DNA from: Firmicutes bacterium CAG:145
Lineage (GTDB): Bacteria > Bacillota > Clostridia > Peptostreptococcales > Anaerovoracaceae
Assembly: GCA_000435715.1 (NCBI GenBank)
Contig: FR882595.1
Span: 227,572 to 291,436 of the forward strand
Direction: 5' to 3'
DNA: 63,865 bases
The notes below the pieces were generated by a model, which was not told the origin of the DNA, did not search any database, and worked only from the letters and a program-made list of their open reading frames with translations. Position 1 is the first letter of the stretch, and the number at the start of each line of letters is the position of its first letter. Position numbers and translations under genes: made by a program. Below, one piece after another: positions 7,319-16,459 of this stretch.

Positions 7319-9210
7319 GAGAAGAAAAAATGATAGAAATAGTGCTGGCAGGCAATCCTAATGTAGGGAAGAGCACCATATTCAACTGTCTGACAGGGAT
7401 GAAGCAGCATACAGGCAACTGGGCGGGCAAGACTGTAGCCAATGCAGAAGGCATATGGAAGACCGAGGATACTGCCGGGGCAAAAGCCTTCATGAAAGAT
7501 ATAGGAATATCGCAGCGCGGAGCTGTAAACATAAAACTGATAGATGCTCCGGGATGTTATTCTCTTGCCGCTTCATCTATGGAAGAAGAAGTCGCCAGAG
7601 ATCAGATCTGCGATCCGCAGGCAGACGGTGTCATCGTAGTGTGCGACGGCACTTGCCTTGAGAGAAATCTGATTTTAGTTCTGCAGATACTCAAGCACAG
7701 GAACGACGTAGTAATCTGCGTAAATCTTATGGATCAGGTCAGAAAAAGAGGCCTTTCAATAGATACGAAGAAACTCTCCCAAATACTCGGAGTACAGGTG
7801 GTGAGTACAGAATCTTCCGAAAAGAAACTGATAAAGAAAAATCTGAGTGACGCTGTCATAAAGCTTACAGAAAGAGAAGGAACATATGAGAGAACTTCCG
7901 GTTATGATCCTGATCTTCTGAAAGATCCGGATGAAATAGCCGCGCAGGCTCAGGAGATCGCAGCCGGCGTAGTCATAAGGGATAATGAGAAGGAAGATAC
8001 CAGCATAAAGATAGACAGGGCGCTGACCAATCCGGTAGTGGGATTTCCCATAATGGCGATGATGTTTCTGATTATCTTCTGGCTGACGGTGCAGGGCGCC
8101 AATTATCCGTCCGATATTCTGAGCAGAGCTCTGTTTTCTTTAGAAGAACCGTTTCACAGCGGTCTTATAGATCTGGGCATACCGATCGGCATTTGCGATA
8201 TGCTGGCGTATGGAATGTACAGAGTACTTGCATGGGTAGTATCTGTGATGCTGCCTCCTATGGCTATCTTCTTTCCGCTCTTTACGCTGCTGGAGGATTG
8301 GGGATTTCTGCCGAGAATAGCCTTTAACCTGGACCGATGCTTTAAATGCTGCAAAGCATGCGGAAAGCAGGCGCTGACCATGTGCATGGGACTGGGATGC
8401 AATGCGTCGGCAGTAGTAGGATGCAGAATAATAGATTCTAAGAGAGAAAGGCTCCTGGCTATGATAACCAATTCTCTGATACCGTGCAACGGCAGATTTC
8501 CTCTCCTGATAGCAGTCATCACCATGTTCTTCGCAGCAGAATCAGGGTGGAAAGGAGCAGCAATCCTGACCTTAGCCATCATGCTTGGTATAGGAGCCAC
8601 CTTTCTGGCTACGAGAGTATTGTCTCAGACGCTTTTAAAGGGCATGCCGTCGTCGTTTACGCTGGAATTGCCTCCTTACCGAAAACCGGAGATAGGAAAG
8701 GTCATAGTCAGATCTATAATGGACAGAACTCTTTTCGTGCTGGCAAGAGCAGTGGCCGTGGCCGCTCCCGCCGGCCTGATCATATGGATCTTAGCCAATG
8801 TAACAGTGGGAGATATGAGTCTTATAGCTCACCTGTCTTCATTCCTCGATCCCGTAGGCAGATTTATGGGTCTTGACGGCGTGATACTGGCCGCTTTTAT
8901 ATTAGGTATACCGGCCAACGAGATAGTCCTTCCCATAGCGATGATGATCTATATGAGCACAGGAACTTTAGGGGAGGTCAGCGACCTGAACTTTTTCCAT
9001 CAGTTGCTTATAGATAACGGATGGACCATGCTGACAGCCGTAAATATGATAATCTTTTCTCTGATGCACTGGCCTTGCGCTACGACGCTTCTGTCTATAA
9101 AAAAAGAGTCGGGAAGCTATGGCTGGACGGCGGTTTCCTTCTTGGTTCCTATGATAATGGGGACGGTGATTTGTTCCTTCACTGCCTGCATATATAGATT
9201 TTTCTTGTAA
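7315..9210 (+). CDS. feoB: Ferrous iron transporter FeoB
   Basis: The membrane permease for ferrous iron with an N-terminal G-protein domain. Residues 13-21 are the G1 motif GNPNVGKST, followed by a G2 region TGNWAGKTV, G3 DAPGCY and G4 NLMDQ. The remaining ~400 residues hold two Gate motifs, one around CNASAVVGCRIIDSKRERLL with NGRFPLL, and several membrane helices. At 631 residues it is slightly short for the family. It starts at ATG 7315, overlapping feoA; ATG 7330 is a possible alternative. Confidence 0.95.
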   Translation: MREEKMIEIVLAGNPNVGKSTIFNCLTGMKQHTGNWAGKTVANAEGIWKTEDTAGAKAFMKDIGISQRGAVNIKLIDAPGCYSLAASSMEEEVARDQICDPQADGVIVVCDGTCLERNLILVLQILKHRNDVVICVNLMDQVRKRGLSIDTKKLSQILGVQVVSTESSEKKLIKKNLSDAVIKLTEREGTYERTSGYDPDLLKDPDEIAAQAQEIAAGVVIRDNEKEDTSIKIDRALTNPVVGFPIMAMMFLIIFWLTVQGANYPSDILSRALFSLEEPFHSGLIDLGIPIGICDMLAYGMYRVLAWVVSVMLPPMAIFFPLFTLLEDWGFLPRIAFNLDRCFKCCKACGKQALTMCMGLGCNASAVVGCRIIDSKRERLLAMITNSLIPCNGRFPLLIAVITMFFAAESGWKGAAILTLAIMLGIGATFLATRVLSQTLLKGMPSSFTLELPPYRKPEIGKVIVRSIMDRTLFVLARAVAVAAPAGLIIWILANVTVGDMSLIAHLSSFLDPVGRFMGLDGVILAAFILGIPANEIVLPIAMMIYMSTGTLGEVSDLNFFHQLLIDNGWTMLTAVNMIIFSLMHWPCATTLLSIKKESGSYGWTAVSFLVPMIMGTVICSFTACIYRFFL

Positions 9211-9310
9211 AGAACGTAAAAAGATTGTAAAATATTATCGAATAAATTACGAATGTTTTTGGCGTGCAGGCATGGGGATTCCTCTGCGGGCTGAAGACGA
9301 GGGGGAAAAC

Positions 9311-10207
9311 ATGAAGAGAAACCTGATCATCCTTAACCCGTGTTCGGGAAAGAAGAGAGCCAACAGATATCTGACGGATATAGTAGATCTCTTTACTAAG
9401 GAAGGATACATGTCTACTGTATTGACTACTACGGCCAGGGGGGACGGAACTTTATACGCGGCTCAATATGCCGGGGACTTCGATCTGATAACGTGTATAG
9501 GAGGAGACGGAACTTTTAACGAAGTGGTTTCGGGACTTCTCGAAAATGATAAAAAGGTGCCTATAGGATATATTCCCGCAGGAAGCACCAATGATTTTGC
9601 CAGCAGTCTGGGGCTGTCGAGCGATATAATGAAGGCGGCGCAGGATATAGTAAAGGGAGAGGCCATATCTTTGGATATAGGAAGTTTTAACGGGAGAAAA
9701 TTTTCTTACGTGGCCTCTTTCGGAGCTTTTACTCAGACTTCTTACAGTACTCCGCAGAGCGTTAAGAATATGCTGGGGCATCTGGCATATATACTGGAGG
9801 GAGTTACCAGCCTCACATCCATAAAGCCTCAGCATCTTAAGATAGAGGCAGGGGGAGCAGTATATGAGGGCGACTATATATTTGGGGCTGTCAGCAATTC
9901 CACATCTCTTGCCGGCATACTTACGCTGAATCCAAGATATGTGGATATGGGAGACGGGTTGTTTGAACTTCTGCTGGTAAATATGCCAAAGAATCTTATA
10001 GAACTTACGGAGACCATATATGTGCTCTCCACTCAGAAATATGAATCCGATAAGCTGACTTTCATAAATTCCGGGGAATTCAAAGTCTGGGCCAGCGAAG
10101 ATATGGCCTGGTCCCTTGATGGTGAATATCAGCAGGGGTGCGGAGAGATCGTCATATCCAACCTTCATCACGCTATAGATCTGATAGCCGATAACGGAAA
10201 AGAATAG
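9311..10207 (+). CDS. Diacylglycerol/lipid kinase family protein
   Basis: A 298-residue lipid kinase of the DagK/YegS superfamily, which phosphorylates diacylglycerol or a related lipid at the inner membrane face. It shows the nucleotide-binding motif GGDGTFNEVVSGL and the second motif PAGSTNDFASSLG, both in expected order, and a beta-sandwich C-terminal half. ATG 9311 is chosen because GAGGGGGAAAAC lies directly upstream; the longer frame to 9272 lacks a ribosome site. It is followed closely by a CmpB-type membrane protein gene. Confidence 0.88.
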   Translation: MKRNLIILNPCSGKKRANRYLTDIVDLFTKEGYMSTVLTTTARGDGTLYAAQYAGDFDLITCIGGDGTFNEVVSGLLENDKKVPIGYIPAGSTNDFASSLGLSSDIMKAAQDIVKGEAISLDIGSFNGRKFSYVASFGAFTQTSYSTPQSVKNMLGHLAYILEGVTSLTSIKPQHLKIEAGGAVYEGDYIFGAVSNSTSLAGILTLNPRYVDMGDGLFELLLVNMPKNLIELTETIYVLSTQKYESDKLTFINSGEFKVWASEDMAWSLDGEYQQGCGEIVISNLHHAIDLIADNGKE

Positions 10208-10219
10208 CAGGTGAACCTC

Positions 10220-10960
10220 GTGAACAATTTTTTGATGATCGCTTTTCTGTTCTTCATCGGTTCGCTGCTTGGATGGGGACTGGAAGTGATGTACAGACGG
10301 TTTTCTCCTGCCAATAAGGAGAGAAGATGGATCAACCCCGGATTCATGATAGGACCTTACCTGCCTCTCTACGGCTTTGGACTCACTGCCTTATATCTGC
10401 TTGCGGGACTTGAAGATACGGCTCTGATGTCTGAGGTGACAGCGGGCAGCAAGATCGCTCTGTTCATAGTCATGGCTCTCGTGATGACGGCCATGGAATA
10501 TGTGGCCGGACTCATATTCATAAAAGGCATGAAGATAAAGCTGTGGGATTATTCAAAAGAAAAATATAATTTTCAGGGGATAATATGCCTGAGATTTTCC
10601 ATATACTGGGCGCTCCTGGGAGCAGTATACTATTTTCTGATACATCCATATGTGGCTGATGCTCTCGAATGGTTTTCTCATAATATAGCGTTCTCTTTTA
10701 TAGTAGGCATGTTTTACGGCATAATGTCGGTGGATTTAGTATACTCGCTGGGCGTGGTTTCTAAGATACGCAAGTTTGCGGTCGACAACAAGATCATGGT
10801 GAGATATGAGGAACTCAAGCTTCAGATAAGGAAGAACGCAATAGAGGCTGCCGGAAAGAATCACTGGTTCCTTCAGTTTAAATCCGACGTTCCTCTCATT
10901 GAACATCTGAAACAATATATAGAGTTCAACAAGCTGTTCAGAAACAGGGATGAAAAATAG
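10220..10960 (+). CDS. CmpB-type putative ABC-transporter permease (PF06541-like)
   Basis: A 246-residue membrane protein with about five hydrophobic segments. The text FFIGSLLGWGLEVMYRR, NPGFMIGPYLPLYGFG and FYGIMSVDLVYSLG is characteristic of the family annotated as putative ABC transporter type IV / CmpB. The transport role is unproven for the family. GTG 10220 is chosen because AGGTGA (10209-10214) sits 5 bases upstream; GTG 10211 is possible but has no ribosome site. It forms a short operon with the lipid kinase and ends at a bidirectional terminator. Confidence 0.8.
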   Translation: MNNFLMIAFLFFIGSLLGWGLEVMYRRFSPANKERRWINPGFMIGPYLPLYGFGLTALYLLAGLEDTALMSEVTAGSKIALFIVMALVMTAMEYVAGLIFIKGMKIKLWDYSKEKYNFQGIICLRFSIYWALLGAVYYFLIHPYVADALEWFSHNIAFSFIVGMFYGIMSVDLVYSLGVVSKIRKFAVDNKIMVRYEELKLQIRKNAIEAAGKNHWFLQFKSDVPLIEHLKQYIEFNKLFRNRDEK

Positions 10961-10990
10961 AGAAATTTCCGATTATTACAGATAAAAATA

Positions 10991-11025
10991 AAAACACCGA
11001 TCCTCATAAATGAGATCGGTGTTTT
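10991..11025. terminator. Bidirectional terminator
   Basis: AAAACACCGAT (10991-11001) pairs with ATCGGTGTTTT (11015-11025), with an inner CTCA/TGAG extension and a TAAA loop. A-rich and T-rich flanks make it usable from both strands. It separates the CmpB-type gene (plus) from the padR-type gene (minus). Confidence 0.85.
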
Positions 11026-11043
11026 GATCTTTTTATATAATTA

Positions 11044-11394
11044 CTATTTATCCTCGTCGATAGAATCACAGGCCAGAATCTTGCAGATACCGGTGGTATT
11101 CTTATTATATTCTGTGAGCAGTTTTTCCAGATGTTCTTTGCCTGTCTCTTCGAGATGATAATATACTCTCGTACGTCTCTTGCCGACCTGTACTTCTCTG
11201 TCTGAGATGTATTTGTTTCCCAGAAGCTTGTACAATGTAGGATAAAGCGTACTTTCGGTGATACCGATATTGCCTTCGGATAATTTTTCCACCAGCGAAG
11301 TAATTTCATAACCATAGAGATCTTTTTTGTTCAAGAGGAACAGGATTATCATCTCCACGGTACCCATTTTAAAGTTACTGCGATTTTTTGTCAT
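11044..11394 (-). CDS. PadR-family transcriptional regulator
   Basis: A 116-residue winged-helix repressor. The N-terminal half has the PadR signature MGTVEMIILFLLNKKDLYGYEI followed by GITESTLYPTLYKLLGNKYI and RTRVYYHLEETGKEHL. The C-terminus is too short for the vinculin-like PadR_C domain, so it belongs to the short subfamily 2, which usually controls membrane proteins or efflux pumps. Its ribosome site is AAGGGAG. The target is not evident; the nearest membrane gene is the convergent CmpB-type gene. Confidence 0.9.
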   Translation of the reverse strand: MTKNRSNFKMGTVEMIILFLLNKKDLYGYEITSLVEKLSEGNIGITESTLYPTLYKLLGNKYISDREVQVGKRRTRVYYHLEETGKEHLEKLLTEYNKNTTGICKILACDSIDEDK

Positions 11395-11504
11395 TGTCTT
11401 GTCACTCCCTTTGCTGTCTTATTTACCTCAATTATAACAAATATATTATAAAATGCAATATAATATTAGCAATTATCCAAAAAATTCACAGTATCTTCTT
11501 ATTT

Positions 11505-12644
11505 TTACGGCAAATGACGGATGCCTCTGGACCTGATGATGTCGGGACCATAGAACAATGTTGATGAAATACGGTCGGCCTCCGTTTCCAGCAGAACATA
11601 GCCGTACGTGCCTTTGACGCCGCCTGCGCTTCTGAGTATTTTTATTCCACTGAATTCCTCAGCCGCAAGAAGCCGTTCTACGGCCTGTGCCTTTACGAAG
11701 AGAGCGATGCGGCCTTTATCTTCTATAGGACCCATGTCTACCGCCGGGAAGTTGACGGAATTTCTGATGTTTCCGTTTTCAAAGAAGTCCATCATCTGCT
11801 CTACAGCCATGGAAGCGCAGTTGTCTTCTGCTTCTGCCGTAGATGCGCCGAGATGAGGGAGCAGTATGACCTTATCTTTTCCCACCAGAGAGTCGTTTGG
11901 AAAATCGGTGACATAGCCGGCCAGACGGCCGTCTTCCAATGCTTTCAAGAGATCGGATTCATTTACAAGCTTATCTCTGGAAAAGTTGAGGAGCACAGAT
12001 GAATCCTTCATCAGGGAAAACAGCTGGTCGTTAAACATTCCTTTAGTCGAATCGGAAGCCGGAACGTGGATGGTGACGTAATCGCACAGAGGAAGCAGAT
12101 CTTTAAGATCGCTATATATGGCGACTCCTTCCATATCTCCTTTGAAATAAGGATCGTAGCCGGCGATGTTCATTCCCAGGGCATGGGCTGAGCTTGCTAC
12201 TTTTCTGCCTATGGCTCCAAGGCCTACTACTCCGAGGGTCTTGCCTGAAATCTCTCTGCCGGCAAACTGAGACTTGCCTTTTTCTACGGCGGCGCTGACG
12301 TTCTCAGTCAGGGAAGAGGCCCATGACAAAGCTCTTGGGATATTTCTCGCCGAGAGAAGAAGGCCGGCCAATACCAGCTCTTTTACAGCGTTAGCATTGG
12401 CTCCCGGGGTATTGAATACCACGATGCCTTTCTCGGCGCACCGATCCAGCGGAATGTTGTTTACTCCTGCGCCGGCTCTGGCTATAGCTTCCAGATTTTC
12501 TGATAATTCCATGGAATTCATGTCCTGGCTCCTCACCAGTATGCCTTTAGCTTCTTCTATGGTATCGGTGAGAGCATACCGGTCGCTCAACAGGGAAAGG
12601 CCTGTTTTGGAAATCTTGTTCAGTGTTGCGATGTTTATGTACAT
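11505..12644 (-). CDS. serA: D-3-phosphoglycerate dehydrogenase, form without ACT domain
   Basis: Oxidises 3-phosphoglycerate to 3-phosphohydroxypyruvate, the first step of serine synthesis. The 379-residue chain has the D-2-hydroxyacid dehydrogenase fold: NAD-binding GKTLGVVGLGAIGRKVA, catalytic arginine in LNFSRDKLVNE and catalytic histidine in LLPHLGAST. It is shorter than ACT-containing SerA (about 525). The last ~70 residues form a small unrecognised extension instead. RBS AGGAGG precedes ATG 12644. It is divergent from serC and shares its control region. Confidence 0.93.
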   Translation of the reverse strand: MYINIATLNKISKTGLSLLSDRYALTDTIEEAKGILVRSQDMNSMELSENLEAIARAGAGVNNIPLDRCAEKGIVVFNTPGANANAVKELVLAGLLLSARNIPRALSWASSLTENVSAAVEKGKSQFAGREISGKTLGVVGLGAIGRKVASSAHALGMNIAGYDPYFKGDMEGVAIYSDLKDLLPLCDYVTIHVPASDSTKGMFNDQLFSLMKDSSVLLNFSRDKLVNESDLLKALEDGRLAGYVTDFPNDSLVGKDKVILLPHLGASTAEAEDNCASMAVEQMMDFFENGNIRNSVNFPAVDMGPIEDKGRIALFVKAQAVERLLAAEEFSGIKILRSAGGVKGTYGYVLLETEADRISSTLFYGPDIIRSRGIRHLP

Positions 12645-12694
12645 GGCGCCTCCTATTTTTAAGTGGATTTTTTTATGTTATATATGAAGTATAT

Positions 12695-12719
12695 CACTTT
12701 ACTCGAGTGAGGTAAAGTG
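12695..12719. promoter_or_regulatory. 25-bp palindromic operator between serA and serC
   Basis: CACTTTAC (12695-12702) and GTAAAGTG (12712-12719) are a perfect inverted repeat with a 9-bp centre TCGAGTGAG. The site covers the -35 and spacer of the serC promoter, so a bound protein would block serC and probably serA as well. Confidence 0.7.
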
Positions 12720-12726
12720 GTACAAT
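12698..12726 (+). promoter_or_regulatory. serC promoter
   Basis: A -35-like TTTACT (12698-12703), a 17-bp spacer and the -10 TACAAT (12721-12726). The -35 lies inside the palindromic operator. Confidence 0.65.
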
Positions 12727-12756
12727 ATATGTAAATTTTTTTAATCGGAGGTTCAT

Positions 12757-13848
12757 ATGACAGATTACAACAGAGTATATAATTTTTCCGCAGGCCCATC
12801 GGTATTGCCGCTGCCGGTCTTAGAGAAAGTGAGAGACGACTTGCTCAATTATCAGGGGAGCGGTCAGTCTGTGATGGAAATGAGCCACCGTTCGGCTGAA
12901 TTTAAAAAGATAATACAAGAGGCAGAAGCAGATCTGAGAGACCTGATGAACATACCGGATAATTACAAGGTGTTGTTTTTACAGGGCGGAGGAACTCTCC
13001 AGTTTTCTATGATCCCTCTGAATCTCCTGAGAAAAAGCGGTAAAGCCGATTACGCTATAACGGGATCGTGGGCTAAAAAAGCCTATAAAGAGGCCTGCCG
13101 TTTCGGCGATATAAATGTGATAGCCTCCTCCGAGAAGGACACCTTCACATGGGTGCCTAAGTTCGGCAGAGACGACATCAGAAGCGATGCGGACTATGTC
13201 TACATAACTACCAATAACACCATCTACGGAACGGCATATAACTATGTTCCCGAGACAGGAGATATTCCTCTGATAGCCGATATGTCCTCCAACATATTGT
13301 CTCAGCAGATAGATGTGAGCAAGTTCGGGATCATCTGGGCAGGAGCGCAGAAGAACATAGGCCCTGCGGGAGTCACCATAGCCATAGTGAGAGAGGATCT
13401 GATCGGATATGCCGGAGAAAAATGCCCGGGCTACCTCGACTATAAGATACATGCCGACAATGATTCGATGTATAATACTCCTCCTTGCTTCGCTATATAC
13501 GTAGCGGGAGAAGTGTTCAAACATATCAAGGCCACAGGCGGACTTGAGGCCATGGAAAGACGCAACAGAGAAAAGGCGAAGATGCTCTATGATTATATAG
13601 ACGCCAGCAGCCTGTACAAAAACCCTGTGGCTCTCGAAGACCGTTCTATCATGAACGTTGTATTCGTAACAGGAGACGCAGATCTGGATAAAAAGTTTGT
13701 GGCAGAGGCAAAGGCGGCCGGACTGGTCAACCTGGGAGGACATCGCTCCATAGGCGGCATGAGAGCCAGCATATACAACGCCATGCCGAAAGAGGGCATA
13801 GAGGCTCTCATAGCGTTCATGAAGAAGTTTGAAGAAGAAAATAAATAG
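12757..13848 (+). CDS. serC: Phosphoserine aminotransferase
   Basis: A PLP enzyme that converts 3-phosphohydroxypyruvate plus glutamate to phosphoserine. The 363-residue protein begins VYNFSAGPSVLPLPVLE and has the PLP-lysine block WAGAQKNIGPAGVTI, the phosphate-binding C-terminal region GGHRSIGGMRASIYNAM, and matches the family over its full length. RBS CGGAGG precedes ATG 12757. The ApgM-type gene follows 26 bases later and no serB gene is present nearby. Confidence 0.96.
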   Translation: MTDYNRVYNFSAGPSVLPLPVLEKVRDDLLNYQGSGQSVMEMSHRSAEFKKIIQEAEADLRDLMNIPDNYKVLFLQGGGTLQFSMIPLNLLRKSGKADYAITGSWAKKAYKEACRFGDINVIASSEKDTFTWVPKFGRDDIRSDADYVYITTNNTIYGTAYNYVPETGDIPLIADMSSNILSQQIDVSKFGIIWAGAQKNIGPAGVTIAIVREDLIGYAGEKCPGYLDYKIHADNDSMYNTPPCFAIYVAGEVFKHIKATGGLEAMERRNREKAKMLYDYIDASSLYKNPVALEDRSIMNVVFVTGDADLDKKFVAEAKAAGLVNLGGHRSIGGMRASIYNAMPKEGIEALIAFMKKFEEENK

Positions 13849-13874
13849 TTGATGAGATAATAGGAGACGAGTTT

Positions 13875-15095
13875 ATGAAGTATTTGATAGTAGTGCCGGA
13901 CGGCGCGGGGGATGATCCTGTAAAAGAACTTGACGGAAAGACTCCGCTTGAGGTGGCGGATATTCCGTGCATAGACGCTCTTGCGGCCAGGGGAGAAGTA
14001 GGCACTTGCCGCACGGTGCCCGAGGGCATAAGCCCCGGAAGCGATTCTGCAAATCTTTCGGTGATGGGATATGATCCGAGAGTTTACCTGACGGGCAGAT
14101 CATCGCTGGAGGCGGCGTCCATAGGAATAGACATGAAAGATACGGATGTTTCTTTTCGTGTAAACCTGATAACGCTGGAACCTTCCGCTTCGGGAGAATA
14201 CGATGATTTTATAATAAAAGATCACTCTGCCGGCGATATCACCACTGAGGAGGCAGATCAGCTTATAGAGTGTATAAGAGAGGCTTTTTCGAAAGAGAAC
14301 ATCAGCTTCTATACGGGGACTCAGTATCGCCACTGCATGATCATAGGCGAGGGTGATATAGAGTGCAGTTTCACTCCTCCTCACGACGTCCTCGAGAGGC
14401 GGGCCGGAGATTATCTTCCCAAGGGCAGAGACGAGAAGTTCTTTACGGACATGATGAGAAAGAGTTACGAGATTCTCAAAGATCATCCTGTAAATAAGTC
14501 GCGCCGGGAGAGGGGTCTGAATCCCGCCAACAGCATATGGATATGGGGACAGGGAACGAGACCTGCGCTTCCGAACTTCAACAAAAAATACGGGGTGGAA
14601 GGAAGCGTGATATCTGCAGTAGACCTGATAAAAGGAATAGGTATATTCGCCGGTCTCGAAGTGATAGAAGTACAAGGAGCCACCGGAAACATAGACACTA
14701 ATTTTGAGGGCAAGGCGGAAGCCGCCATAGACGCTTATAAAAGAGGCAAGAACTTCGTATACATACATATGGAGGGCACCGACGAGTGTTCCCATCAGGG
14801 AGATCTGCAGGGCAAGATAAGATGCGCAGAATATATAGACAGCCGAGCGGTAAGACCGATAGTAGATTATCTGAGAGGAACAGGAGAGAGATTCAAGGTG
14901 CTGGTGGTTCCCGATCACAGGACTCCTCTTTCTATACGTACTCACAGCTCAGACCCGGTATCCTATGTAATATACGACAGCGGAGACGAAAAGCCTTTAG
15001 ATGAAAGCAGACAGTTCAACGAAAGATCCGCTTATGCGGCCGGCAACCATTTTGAAGACGGCTATAAGATGACAGATTATTTTTTCGGTAAATGA
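13875..15095 (+). CDS. apgM: ApgM-family phosphoglycerate mutase-like metalloenzyme
   Basis: A 406-residue member of the archaeal-type cofactor-independent phosphoglycerate mutase family (alkaline phosphatase superfamily). It has the N-terminal metal motif VPDGAGDDP, the nucleophile-serine block SPGSDSANLSVMGYDP, and C-terminal metal ligands in HMEGTDECSHQGD and VVPDHRTPLSIRTHSSDPV. The family normally interconverts 2- and 3-phosphoglycerate, but some members have been assigned other phosphotransfer roles. Its place directly after serC, with serB missing, allows a role in serine synthesis (inference). Its stop overlaps the dacA start. Confidence 0.88.
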   Translation: MKYLIVVPDGAGDDPVKELDGKTPLEVADIPCIDALAARGEVGTCRTVPEGISPGSDSANLSVMGYDPRVYLTGRSSLEAASIGIDMKDTDVSFRVNLITLEPSASGEYDDFIIKDHSAGDITTEEADQLIECIREAFSKENISFYTGTQYRHCMIIGEGDIECSFTPPHDVLERRAGDYLPKGRDEKFFTDMMRKSYEILKDHPVNKSRRERGLNPANSIWIWGQGTRPALPNFNKKYGVEGSVISAVDLIKGIGIFAGLEVIEVQGATGNIDTNFEGKAEAAIDAYKRGKNFVYIHMEGTDECSHQGDLQGKIRCAEYIDSRAVRPIVDYLRGTGERFKVLVVPDHRTPLSIRTHSSDPVSYVIYDSGDEKPLDESRQFNERSAYAAGNHFEDGYKMTDYFFGK

Positions 15096-16459
15096 GCATG
15101 AGGAACAGATTTTTTGCAAGAGTGATGGCGGCCGTTTTGATATGCGCCTCCTTTGTTCCTTTAAATATTGCGCTGGCTGAAGAGAAGGAACAGTCCGGAC
15201 CGGATATAACTGCTGAAGCAGCTGTAATATATGCGGGAGATACGGGAGAGATAATCTGGAGCAAAAATGCGGATCAGCAGATGGAGCCTGCCAGCATAAC
15301 TAAACTGATGACTTGCCTCTTAGCTGCCGAGAGGCTGGATCTCGGCCAGGAGATAGAGATAACCAAAGAGGCTACAGACGTCATACCAACCAAGATGTAT
15401 CTGCAGGTAGGGGAAAAGATAACAGTAGAGGAACTGCTCTATGCGGCGCTCCTTCAGTCCGCCAACGATGCGGCCAATGCCCTGGCTATAGCGGTAGCGG
15501 GGTCGATAGAAGACTTCGCAGTTTTGATGAATGAGAGAGCGGCATCTCTTGGATGTTCTTCTACTAATTTTGTCACCCCCAGCGGCCTACCTGCCGAGGG
15601 GCACGTTTCTACTGCGACTGATCTGGCAGTGATCTCTAAGGCGGCTTTGGATAACGAGACGGTCAGAAAGATCGCCGGCACGACAGAACACACCATTCCT
15701 GCCACTAACATGTATCAGGAGCGACAACTGAAGAATTTCAATATGTTTTTGGACGGAGGCGAAAGAGAAGTCGACGGACAGGTCATGACAGTAGAAAAAT
15801 ATGAAGGAGTATTCGGGGGAAAGACTGGAAGCCTCAGCAAAGAGTACTGCACTATGGCCACAGGTTTGGACTGCGACGGAATAGAAGTCTATACGGTGAT
15901 AATGGGGACAGATATGGATTCCAGATTCGCAGATATGAAGACTCTGATGGATTATGCCAAGGCTAATATTTCAAAGTATACCGCCTTTGAAAAGGGAGAC
16001 GCCTTCGGGAAAGTCAAGCTTAAGGGAGGGGCGGTGAACAAAGTCAGAGCCATAGCCTCTGAAGCAGGCCTTGTAAATCTTCCGGATGGAGCCTCGGCGT
16101 CACTGGTAACTACTGAATGTGTATACACGGATAACCTGACGGCGCCCATCGAGAAAGGTCAAAAAGTAGGAGTAGTAGAGATCTATATAGCGGGAGACCT
16201 CTACAGGACTGTAGATTTAGTCGCAGCATCGGATATATCTGAAGGCTGGTTCTTATCGGACTTTGGCATCTCTAACCTTCAGACGGTGATAATAGGGGCG
16301 GTTCTGTTCATCGTGATAGTATTTGCCATCACGATTCTCGTTTTAAGAGCGCATAATAAGCGCAGGAGATCTGCGCGCCGAAAGGCCAAGCTGGCGGAGG
16401 AGGCCAGACTGCGCCTTGAAAGGGAAGAAGATCTCAGAAAGAGAAATTGGAATTTCTAA
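15092..16459 (+). CDS. dacA: D-alanyl-D-alanine carboxypeptidase (PBP5-like)
   Basis: A membrane-anchored peptidase S11 enzyme that trims the terminal D-Ala from peptidoglycan stem peptides outside the cell. It has a signal peptide (residues 1-29), the SxxK motif SITK (68-71), the SxN motif in LLQSANDAANA and the KTG motif in GGKTGS. Near the C-terminus is a membrane helix, TVIIGAVLFIVIVFAITIL, then a basic 40-residue cytoplasmic tail, unlike the amphipathic anchor of classical PBP5. ATG 15092 overlaps the apgM stop (ATGA). The uvrC ATG follows its stop directly. Confidence 0.94.
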   Translation: MSMRNRFFARVMAAVLICASFVPLNIALAEEKEQSGPDITAEAAVIYAGDTGEIIWSKNADQQMEPASITKLMTCLLAAERLDLGQEIEITKEATDVIPTKMYLQVGEKITVEELLYAALLQSANDAANALAIAVAGSIEDFAVLMNERAASLGCSSTNFVTPSGLPAEGHVSTATDLAVISKAALDNETVRKIAGTTEHTIPATNMYQERQLKNFNMFLDGGEREVDGQVMTVEKYEGVFGGKTGSLSKEYCTMATGLDCDGIEVYTVIMGTDMDSRFADMKTLMDYAKANISKYTAFEKGDAFGKVKLKGGAVNKVRAIASEAGLVNLPDGASASLVTTECVYTDNLTAPIEKGQKVGVVEIYIAGDLYRTVDLVAASDISEGWFLSDFGISNLQTVIIGAVLFIVIVFAITILVLRAHNKRRRSARRKAKLAEEARLRLEREEDLRKRNWNF

